Assembly (NCBI RefSeq): GCF_018129025.1
Contig: NZ_JAAEDI010000029.1
Coordinates: 1 to 64,000, forward strand
Source of the DNA: Neoroseomonas terrae
GTDB lineage: Bacteria; Pseudomonadota; Alphaproteobacteria; Acetobacterales; Acetobacteraceae
Reading direction: 5' to 3'
Length of the DNA: 64,000 nt
Positions 42,862 through 51,100 of this stretch are shown piece after piece (within the stretch, counting starts at the first letter, position 1; the number at the start of each line of letters is the position of its first letter). A model generated the notes under the pieces. That model saw nothing but the letters and a program-made list of their open reading frames with translations, did no database searches and was not told the origin of the DNA. The translations under genes and the position numbers were made by a program.

Positions 42862-43716
42862 ATGCATTCCTTCCAGACGCTGACCGGCGGCGCGGCGCCG
42901 CGCGTGAAGGTCGTGGACATCGGTGCAAACCCGATCGATTCCGAGCCCCCCTATGCCGCCATGCTGCGCGGCGGCGATGCCGAGGTCGTGGGGTTCGAGC
43001 CGAACCGGGCGGCGCTGGCCGAGCTGGAGCGGCGCAGGGGCCCGCTCGAACGGTACTTTCCCCATGCGGTCGGCGATGGCGCGCGGCATGTGCTGCACAT
43101 CTGCCAGGCGCCAGGGATGACCTCCCTGCTGGAACCGGACCCGGCGGTGTTGTCCCTGTTCCATGGTTTCCCCGATTGGGGGTGCGTGCTGGCGACCGAG
43201 GCGGTGGACACGGTCCGGCTGGATGATGTGGCGGAGACAGCAGGCGCGGACCTGCTGAAGCTGGACATCCAGGGCGCCGAGCTGATGGTGCTGCGCCACG
43301 CCGAAGCTCGGCTGCGCGACGCCGTGGTGATCCAGGCGGAGGTCGAGTTCCTGCCGCTGTATCGCGGACAGCCACTGTTCAGCGAGATGGAGATTTTCCT
43401 GCGCGCCCGCGGCTTCGTCCTGCATCGCTTCTTCCCGACGGTGAGCCGCGTGGTGCAGCCGATGATGGTGAACGGCGATCCCTATGCCGGGCTTGGACAG
43501 CTCGTCTGGGCTGACGCGGTGTTCATCCGCGACCTGACGCGGATCGGCGCCTTGTCGGAGCGGCAGCTACTGGCGATGGCGGCGATCCTGCACGACGCCT
43601 ACGCCGCTTACGATATCGTCTTCCGGCTGCTGGAGGAGCACGATCGCCGCACCGGCGGGTCGCGTGCCGATGCCTATCTTGCGGGCCTCCAGGCCGCGCC
43701 GGCGCAAGCCGCCTGA
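42862..43716 (+). CDS. FkbM-family methyltransferase
   Basis: The 284-residue product has the FkbM core: VKVVDIGANPIDSEPPYAAML (SAM motif I), VVGFEPNRAALAELE, HVLHICQAPGMTSLLEPD, and LLKLDIQGAELMVLRHAE. FkbM enzymes O-methylate sugars or polyketides; in bacteria many lie in glycan or flagellin-glycosylation clusters. The C-terminal 90 residues extend beyond the domain. It is the first of two methyltransferase genes that converge on the GT41 glycosyltransferase-repeat protein locus, so methylation of the attached glycan is plausible. Confidence 0.87.
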   Translation: MHSFQTLTGGAAPRVKVVDIGANPIDSEPPYAAMLRGGDAEVVGFEPNRAALAELERRRGPLERYFPHAVGDGARHVLHICQAPGMTSLLEPDPAVLSLFHGFPDWGCVLATEAVDTVRLDDVAETAGADLLKLDIQGAELMVLRHAEARLRDAVVIQAEVEFLPLYRGQPLFSEMEIFLRARGFVLHRFFPTVSRVVQPMMVNGDPYAGLGQLVWADAVFIRDLTRIGALSERQLLAMAAILHDAYAAYDIVFRLLEEHDRRTGGSRADAYLAGLQAAPAQAA

Positions 43717-43728
43717 CGGAGAGATGCG

Positions 43729-44316
43729 ATGACCCTGACCGCCGAGCCGTCGACGGCGCTGCGCACCGTCCTGCATGTCGGCTGCGGACTGGCCGATCCG
43801 GACAAGCTGCCGCCCGCCTTCTTCACGCCGGGCGCCTGGCAGGAGGTGAGACTCGACATCGATCCCGGCGTCGCGCCCGACATCGTCGCATCCATCACCG
43901 ACATGGGGATGGTGAACGAGGCGAGCGTCGATGCCGTGTGGTCGGCGCACAACCTCGAGCATCTGTTCGCGCACGAGGTGCCGCTGGCGCTGGCGGAGTT
44001 CCGCCGCGTGTTGCGCCCAGGCGGCTTCGCGCTGGTGACGATGCCCGACCTGCAACGGGCGGCGGCGCTGGTGGCGCAGGACCGGCTCGAGGAGCCGGCC
44101 TATGTCTCTCCGGCCGGTGCGATCGCGCCGCTGGACATGCTGTTCGGCCATGGGGCAGCGATCGCGGCGGGGAACCACTTCATGGCACATCGCACCGGCT
44201 TCACCGCCCGCACGCTTGAGGCTGCGCTGCGCCGCGCCGGCTTCGCGACGGTTCGGGTGGTGCGCGACGAGGCCTTCGCCCTGTGGGGCACGGCCTTCGT
44301 CGCGCCGGCGGGTTAG
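43729..44316 (+). CDS. SAM-dependent methyltransferase (Methyltransf_11-like)
   Basis: The 195-residue product resembles type 11 methyltransferases: LHVGCGLADPDKLPPAFF (motif I with HVGCG), VRLDIDPGVAPDIVASITDMG, DAVWSAHNLEHLFAHEV and VLRPGGFALVTMPDLQ. Similar small methyltransferases occur in surface-polysaccharide and protein-glycosylation clusters. It follows the FkbM gene by twelve bases with a GGAGAG ribosome site, so the two form an operon converging on the GT41 genes. Confidence 0.86.
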   Translation: MTLTAEPSTALRTVLHVGCGLADPDKLPPAFFTPGAWQEVRLDIDPGVAPDIVASITDMGMVNEASVDAVWSAHNLEHLFAHEVPLALAEFRRVLRPGGFALVTMPDLQRAAALVAQDRLEEPAYVSPAGAIAPLDMLFGHGAAIAAGNHFMAHRTGFTARTLEAALRRAGFATVRVVRDEAFALWGTAFVAPAG

Positions 44317-44317
44317 A

Positions 44318-44350
44318 CCCGGTGCCGGCCAGGTGAAGCACCTGACCGGG
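44318..44350. terminator. Hairpin between convergent methyltransferase and GT41 genes
   Basis: CAGGTG (44330-44335) and CACCTG (44339-44344) form an exact stem with an AAG loop, extended by CCCGGT (44318-44323) and ACCGGG (44345-44350) with a 6-base internal bulge on one side. It is in the 57-base gap between two convergent genes, so it may stop transcription from both sides. There is no T-run. Confidence 0.55.
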
Positions 44351-44373
44351 TGACGATACGCGATGCGGTGGTT

Positions 44374-46140
44374 CTAGGGGCGCAGGCAGATCGACCGGTA
44401 GACCGCTTCCATCCGCGCCGCGAAGGCTGCTGTGTCGCCGAGGCTCCGCGTCCAGGCATCGCCGGCGAGCTCGCACCGCGCCGCAGCGCGCGCAACAGGG
44501 TCCTTCGCGAGCGCGATCGCCTTTCCGACATAGTCGTGCAGATTGCTCGTGATGCCACCGGTCGCGCCAACGGCTGTCATCAGGCTCGAGGCCATCCGCG
44601 ACGCAAAGGAACGGCCAGTGCAGGTGATGATCGGCAGCCCCATGCGAAGCGCGTCGGACGCCACGGTGCCCGCATTGTAGGGGAAGGTATCGAGGAACAG
44701 ATCCGCAAGACCGAGCCGCGCCAGATAGCGTTCCGGCTCGCAGCGGGAAGCAAAGATCAGGCGGTCGGGCGTCACCCCCGATTTGCCCGCGAGATCGCGA
44801 AGATTGGCGATGCCGGTCGCGTTGTCCTCGGTGAGCCATAGCGCGCTGTCCGGCACGGTGCGCAGGATCGAGAGCCATGCGGTGAAGATCCGGGGCGTGA
44901 TCTTGTAGAAGTTATTGAAGCAGCAGAAGACCACGGCCTGCTGCGGCAGGCCCTCGGACTCGCGCGTCACGACGGGCAGGATCGGCGGCCGGGCGTCGTT
45001 CGCCTGGTAGCAGCCTTTGATCGGGAGCGGCCGCGGCAGGTAGTATTCCGCCTGATCGGGGGGTACCACGACGTCGTCGCAGATCATCCAGTCGAGTTCC
45101 GGCAGGGGCACGGGCCCGACATAGCCGAGATAGGTCGCCTGGACCGGCGCGGGCTTCCAGCGTAGCGCCCCGAGCCGCGCCCCGGCGGTCAGCCCGTTCA
45201 GATCGATGAGGATGTCGATCTCGTCGGCCCGGATGCGGCGCGCGGCCTCCTCCTCCGACAGATGTCCGATAGGGATGTGATGGTCGAGCGCGCCTAGGAT
45301 GCGCCGGCGCAGCTCGCTGCCGTCCTCTTGAGTGGAGCAGTAGCCGAACACCTCGAACTGCGTCCGGTCGTGCCGCTCCAGCAGCTCCACGATCAGGAAG
45401 CCCATCGCGTGACGGCAGAAATCCGAGGACAGGTAGCCGACCCTGATGCGATCATGGGTGTAGCCGTGCGTCGGTGACAGCCGCTGCGGCGCGGCAGGAA
45501 CCTTGCGGGCCATCCACGCCTCCCCGATGCGTCGCTGCATCGCGGGACTGTCCGTGAGCGCCAGCGCGCCGAGCGGACCAGTCTGGAGGGACATCTCCCT
45601 TTCGCTCAGGCCGGGCAGTCCATCGCCGAGTTCCGGCCATATACAGCCCTTCTGACGCAGATGCACCCAGTGCTGTACGACGTCGGGTTGCTGCGGGTCG
45701 GTCAGCAGACTCGCGCGGAGGGCGTGTTCCGCTTCCGCATAGCGCTTGCCTGCTTCCAGAAGCCGGCCGCGTTGGTTCAGCAGTGCGATCCGCGCCGCAT
45801 CGGGTTGCAGCGCCGCGCCCCACAACGCCAGCGCATCATCGATCCGGCCGTCCGTTTCCAGCGCCAACCCGAGATTGACCGATGCCTGATGCAGATCGGG
45901 CTTCAACGCGAGTGCCTGCCGATAGGCGGCCATCGCGCCCGCGCGATCGCCGGCACCGCCCAGCATTGCCCCGACGTTGAACCATGCCGCGAAGCGCTGT
46001 GGCGAGGTTGGATTTGCCGCCAGCCAGGCGCGATAGGCGGCGATGGCGCTCGCGGCCGGCATCGCCTCCAGCCCCGGCATCAGCATCTCCAGCGGCAGGC
46101 CGATGAAGCTCGTCGGTGTGCCGGCGTCGAGCGGCGCCAT
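44374..46140 (-). CDS. GT41 glycosyltransferase with TPR region (OGT/SPINDLY-like), second copy
   Basis: The 588-residue product has a short TPR region (residues about 20-180, with GAMAAYRQALALKPDLHQASVNLGLALE) and a GT41 catalytic part: IRVGYLSSDFCRHAMGFL (the OGT SSDF-x2-H motif; this His is needed in human OGT), IDILIDLNGLTAGARLG, PAPVQATYLGYVGP, FCCFNNFYKITP (the UDP-sugar Lys), LADLFLDTFPYNAGTVASDAL and GRSFASRMASSLM. GT41 enzymes transfer GlcNAc, glucose or other sugars to Ser/Thr or Asn in the cytoplasm. It is two bases after a second GT41 gene and downstream of the octapeptide-repeat protein, its likely substrate. Confidence 0.9.
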   Translation of the reverse strand: MAPLDAGTPTSFIGLPLEMLMPGLEAMPAASAIAAYRAWLAANPTSPQRFAAWFNVGAMLGGAGDRAGAMAAYRQALALKPDLHQASVNLGLALETDGRIDDALALWGAALQPDAARIALLNQRGRLLEAGKRYAEAEHALRASLLTDPQQPDVVQHWVHLRQKGCIWPELGDGLPGLSEREMSLQTGPLGALALTDSPAMQRRIGEAWMARKVPAAPQRLSPTHGYTHDRIRVGYLSSDFCRHAMGFLIVELLERHDRTQFEVFGYCSTQEDGSELRRRILGALDHHIPIGHLSEEEAARRIRADEIDILIDLNGLTAGARLGALRWKPAPVQATYLGYVGPVPLPELDWMICDDVVVPPDQAEYYLPRPLPIKGCYQANDARPPILPVVTRESEGLPQQAVVFCCFNNFYKITPRIFTAWLSILRTVPDSALWLTEDNATGIANLRDLAGKSGVTPDRLIFASRCEPERYLARLGLADLFLDTFPYNAGTVASDALRMGLPIITCTGRSFASRMASSLMTAVGATGGITSNLHDYVGKAIALAKDPVARAAARCELAGDAWTRSLGDTAAFAARMEAVYRSICLRP

Positions 46141-46142
46141 GC

Positions 46143-48113
46143 TCAGCGAGCCCCGATGAGACGCGTATCGGATGGCAGGGCGGCGTAGGCGTCCCGCCGC
46201 GCCACCGCTGCCCGCCATCGTGCGTCGTAGTGCGGTAGGAAGGATGTCTCGACGGCGCTGTGATCCATGTCCGAACCGAGCTCCAGATAGGTGTCGAGGT
46301 TCGTGAGATCGGGCCGCGGCAGTCGGCCGGCGGCCATGTCGTTCCACATGACGCGGAACAGCGCCTCGAGCTCCCGCACCAGGCGTGGCGTGTCGAACAG
46401 CAGGGCGGTGCCGCGGCCGGCAAGCAGCCGGTCGCGCAGCGGCGTCAGCGCCGTGCGGTCGCGGCCGAAGGCGATGGCGCGCGCCACGTATTGCTCTGCC
46501 GAGGAGCAGACGCACTCCGGCAGCCCCGCTGCCTGCACCAGGCTGGCGCATACGCGCGCCGCGAAGCCGCGTCCCGGCACCGTCAGCACCGGCACCGCCA
46601 TCCACAACGCGTCGGAGGCCGTGGTATGCGCGCCGTAGGGCAGCGTATCCAGGAATAGGTCGGCCAAGGGATACCGTGCGAGATGGTCGTGCGCCGCGGC
46701 GATCGGTGCGAAGATCAGCCGCTCGGGCAGGATCCCGTGCTCGGCCGCGCGGGCGCGCAGCCGATCCTCGACCTCCTCGCAGGATTTCAGGAGCCACAGC
46801 ACACTGCCCGGCACGCCGTGCAGGATGGCCATCCATCGTGCGAAGACGAAGGGCGTGATCTTCTGCGTGCCGTTGAAGGAGCAGAATACGGCCGCGTCCT
46901 CCGGCAATCCATGCGCGGCGCGGCTGGTCTCCGCGCGGGTCGGCCGCTGCCGGTCATTCGGCTGGTAGCAAGGCAGGCGCAGCACCCGTTCCGAGTAAAA
47001 GCCCTCGCTGCCCTCGGGAACGATGTGCGGGTCGGCGATGATGTAGTGGTGGCAGGCGCTGCCCATGCTGCCGGGATAGCCGAGCCAGTTGACGATCACC
47101 GGTGCCGGGCGGCGCGCCAGCAGCCGCGTTCGTGCCCCGCGCGTATGTCCGTTCACGTCCACCAGGATGTCGATGCCATCGGCCAGGATCGCCGCCTCGG
47201 CAGCGGCATCATCCATCGCGGCGATATCGCGCCAATGCTCGACGCTTGCGCGGATGCGGGCCTTCGTCGCGTCCTCCTGCGCGATGCCGCAGTAGAAGAT
47301 GAAGACCTCGACGGCTTCCCGGTCGTGCAGCCCGAACATCTCGGCCATCAGCGAACCGATGGCGTGCTCGCGCAGGTCGGACGACAGGTACCCGACCCGC
47401 AGCCGCCGTCCCGGCGCCTGGTCCCGCCGCCCGACGAAGTCGGCCGTGGTGCGGAATGTCGCTGGCGGCCCGACATCCTCGCGCATATGTGCCGCGGCGA
47501 CCGCGAGCTGCATCCACGGGTCGTCCGACAGGCAGGCCATGGACAGGGGCGCCAGCCGCAGCAGCAGGGCCGCGCCGTCATGCCCGGCGAGCGGTGCCAG
47601 CAGCGGCCACTGGCATTGTCGCTGCCGCAGGCTGATCCAATGCTGCACGACATCGCGCTGCCAGGGCGTCAGCTCCGCGACCTGTCGCAGGGCGTCCTCG
47701 GCGGCCGCGAGATGCCGTCCGCCTTCCAGCACTTGAGCCATCTGCTTCAGCGCCGCCGCGCGATAGGCGATGGCCTCCCCCGTCACGCCCGCCAGGCTTG
47801 CGGAGACATGGGCCCAATGACCATAGGCCTGCGCCTTCGCCCCCAGCCTTTCACATGCCGCGCCGAGGTTGATGTAGGGCGGCAGGAAATCCGGCTTGTG
47901 GCGGATGGCGGTGGTGAAGGCTTCGACAGCACCATGCAACTCGCCGGCATCGGCCAGCAGCACGCCTCGGTTGAACTCCACTGCATGCAACAGCGGATCG
48001 TCCGGGTTCAGCGCCGCCCAGTCGCGGTACAGCTCCGCCGCCAGCGCTGCCTGCCCTGTGGCGGCCAACGCCTGCGCGTTCCCTACCAGCTCGGCGATGC
48101 CCATTCTGGTCAT
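46143..48113 (-). CDS. GT41 glycosyltransferase with TPR region (OGT/SPINDLY-like), first copy
   Basis: The 656-residue product starts at an ATG with GAGGAG upstream. TPR-like helices fill residues 1-190 (GVLLADAGELHGAVEAFTTAIRHKPDFLPPYINLGAACERLG). The GT41 part has LRVGYLSSDLREHAIGSL, IDILVDVNGHTRGARTRLL, PAPVIVNWLGYPGSMG, FCSFNGTQKITP, LADLFLDTLPYGAHTTASDAL and GRGFAARVCASLVQ. Key His and Lys residues of the family are present. It shares the layout of the second enzyme but clearly differs in sequence, so the pair may add different sugars or recognise different sites. It starts about 40 bases after the repeat-protein gene. Confidence 0.91.
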   Translation of the reverse strand: MTRMGIAELVGNAQALAATGQAALAAELYRDWAALNPDDPLLHAVEFNRGVLLADAGELHGAVEAFTTAIRHKPDFLPPYINLGAACERLGAKAQAYGHWAHVSASLAGVTGEAIAYRAAALKQMAQVLEGGRHLAAAEDALRQVAELTPWQRDVVQHWISLRQRQCQWPLLAPLAGHDGAALLLRLAPLSMACLSDDPWMQLAVAAAHMREDVGPPATFRTTADFVGRRDQAPGRRLRVGYLSSDLREHAIGSLMAEMFGLHDREAVEVFIFYCGIAQEDATKARIRASVEHWRDIAAMDDAAAEAAILADGIDILVDVNGHTRGARTRLLARRPAPVIVNWLGYPGSMGSACHHYIIADPHIVPEGSEGFYSERVLRLPCYQPNDRQRPTRAETSRAAHGLPEDAAVFCSFNGTQKITPFVFARWMAILHGVPGSVLWLLKSCEEVEDRLRARAAEHGILPERLIFAPIAAAHDHLARYPLADLFLDTLPYGAHTTASDALWMAVPVLTVPGRGFAARVCASLVQAAGLPECVCSSAEQYVARAIAFGRDRTALTPLRDRLLAGRGTALLFDTPRLVRELEALFRVMWNDMAAGRLPRPDLTNLDTYLELGSDMDHSAVETSFLPHYDARWRAAVARRDAYAALPSDTRLIGAR

Positions 48114-48154
48114 GCCGCCGTCTCCTCAATGTCTGCGGGGCCTGCCCCGCGTGG

Positions 48155-51100
48155 TCAGGCGAACAGCGCGTTGGCCTGTGCGGTGCCCATCGCGCCGATC
48201 TGGGTGGTGGTGAAGCCGGCGACCTGCGCGTCCGACAGTGCAGCGATGTCGCTCGTCTCCAGCGCGCCGATCTGGGTGGTGGTGAACGCACCGACCTGCG
48301 TGGTGGTGAGGCCGGCGACCTGCGTCGTCGTCAGTGCAACGATCGATGTCGTGGACAGAGCCGCGATCTGGGAGGTGGTCAGCGCGCCGAGCTGGCTCGA
48401 CCCGATCCCCGCCTGCTGCGTGGTGGTCAATACGCCGATCCCGGTTGTCGTCAGGGCGGCGACCTGCCCGGCGGTCAGCGCGGCGATCTGCGTCGAGGTC
48501 AGCGCACCGACCTGCGTGGTGTTTAGAACCGCGATATCGGAGGTCTCGAGCCCGCGGACCTGCGTGACGCCCAGCCCGCCGATCTGCGTCGAGGTCAGCG
48601 CGCCGACCTGCGTCGTCGTCAGCGCCGCCACCTGGCTGGAACTCAAGGCCCGCATCTGTGCGGTGCCCAGCCCGCCAAGCTGGGTCGTGGAGAAGGTGCC
48701 GATCTGCGTCGTGGTCAAGCCGGCGACCTGCGTGCTGACCAGCGCCGCGAGCTGCGTCGTGGTCAGCGCCCCGGTCTGCGTCGTAGTCAGCGCGCCGAGC
48801 TGGTTGCCGGACAGGCCACCGATCTGCGTCGTGGTCAGCACGGCGAGATCGGTCGTCTCCAGCCCCCTGATCTGCGCGGTCCCGAGCCCGCCGAGCGCGG
48901 TGCGGGAGAGCCCGCCGATCTGCGTGGTGGTCAACGCCGCGAGGTCGGTCGTTTCAAGCCCCAGAACCTGGGCCAGCGTCAGGGAGGCGATCTGCGTCGT
49001 GGACAGGGCGCCGATATGCGTCGTGGTCAGCGCCGCTACCTGAGCGGAGGTGAGCCCGCGCATCTGCGTCGAGCCGAAGGCCGCGACCTGGGCGGTGGTC
49101 AGCGCGCCGACCTGGGTCGTGGTCAGCGCCCCCACGGCGGCAGAGGCCAGCCCGGCGATCTGCGTGGTCGTCATCGCCGCGACCTGCGTGGTGCTGAGCG
49201 CCGCGACCTGCGTCTTAGTGAAACCACGAAGCTGCGTCGTGGTCAGGGTAGCCAGATCCGTGGTCTCCAGGGCCGTGACCTGCGCTGCCGCCAGCCCGGC
49301 GATCTGCGCACTGCCGAGCCCGGCAATCTGCGTGGTGGTCAATGCCGCGATGTCGGTGGTGTCGAAACCGCGAAGCTGCGCCGTTGTCAGCGCCGCCACC
49401 TGCGACGAGCCCAGGGCGCCGAGCTGCGTGGTGGTCAACGCGGCGACCTGGGTGGTCGCGAAACCGCGAAGCTGCGTCGTTGTCAGGGCGCCCACCTGTG
49501 TCGTCGTCAGCGCACCGACCTGCGTCGTCGTCAGCGACCCGAGCTGAGACGCCCCGAGCCCGCGAAGCTGCGTCGACGTCAGCACGGCGAGATCGGTCGT
49601 CTCGAGGCCACGGAGTTGCGTGGTGGTCAGCGCCGCCAGCTGCGTCGTGGACAGCGCACCGACCTGGGTGGTCGTCAGCGCCGCGAGGTCCGAAGTTTCC
49701 ATCCCGGTGATCTGCGTCGCCCGCAGCCCGGCAACCTGTGTCGTGGTCAGCGCGCCCACCTGGGTGGTCGTCAGCGCCGCGATGCGGCTCGCGGTCAGGC
49801 CGCCCAGCGCCGTGGTGCCAATGGCACCCAGCTGTGTCGTGGTCAGTGCCGCCACCTGGGTGGCGGTCAGCCCGCCGAGCTGCGTGGCGGTCAGCGACCC
49901 GACCTGCGTCGTGGCCATTGCGCCGACCTGCGTCGTGTTCAGTGCGCCAAGCTGCGTAGCGCCGAGGCCACGGAGCTGCGTGGTGGTCAGTGTCGCGAGG
50001 TCGGTCGTCTCCAGCCCGCCAAGCTGCGTGGTGGTGAGCGCCGCCAGCTGCGCCGAGGTCAGCCCCGCCGCCTGCGTCGTCGTCAGCGCGGCGATATCGG
50101 TCGTGTCGAGTCCCCGCAGCTGCGCGGCGCTCAGCCCGCCGATCTGCGTGGAGCTCAGCGCGCCGAGCTGGGTGGTGGTCATCGCCGCCACCTGGTTGGA
50201 GGCCAATCCGGCGATCTGCGTTGTGGTCAGCGCGCCGAGCTGCGTCGTGGTCAGGGCGCCAAGCTGTGTCGTGCTGAGCCCCCCGAGCTGCGCCGATGAG
50301 AGGCCGCGGATCTGCGTCGTCGTCAGGACTGCGAGGTCCGTTGTCTCGAACCCGCGCAGCTGCGTGGTGGTGAAGGCACCGACCTGCGTCGAGGCGAGGG
50401 CGGCGATCTGGGTGGTGGTCAGCGCGGCGACGTCGGTGCTCTCCAGCGCCGCGATGCGTGCCGTCGGGAGTGCGGCAAGCTGGGTGGTCGTCAGCGCCGC
50501 AACCTGCGTGGTGCTCAGCGCTGCGACCAGGGACGCGGTCAGCCCTTGGATCTGGGTGGTCGTCAGCGTGGCGAGGTCGGTCGTCTCCAGTGCCGCGAGC
50601 TGCGTTGTCGAAAGGCCGATGATGTGCGCGAGCGCCATGCCCGCAACCTGCGTCGTCGTCAGCGCGGCAATGTTGGTCGTGCTGAGGCCCGCCATCTGGG
50701 CCGTCGTCAGAACGCGGATCTGGCTCGATGCCAGACCGCCCAGCTGTGTCGTCGTCAGCGCCGCGATATGAGCCGAGGACAGGCCGCTCAACTGCAGCGG
50801 CAGCATCGAACTGATCTGCGTCGTCGTCAGCGCGCCGAGCTGGGTCGTGGTCAAGGCCCCGAACTGCGTCGGCGCCAGGCCGCGAAGCTGCGTCGTCGTC
50901 AGCACGGCGAGATCGGTCGTCTCCAGCGCCCGGACCTGGGTGGTCGTCAGGGCGCGCGCCTGGCTCGAGGCGAGCGCGCCGATCTGGGTGGTGGTCAGGG
51001 CGGCGATGTCGGTGCTTTCGAAGCCCGCGATCTGCGGCGCCGTCATCGCCGCGATCTGCGTCGTGGTCAGCGCGCCGACCTGGGTTGTGGTGAGCGCGCG

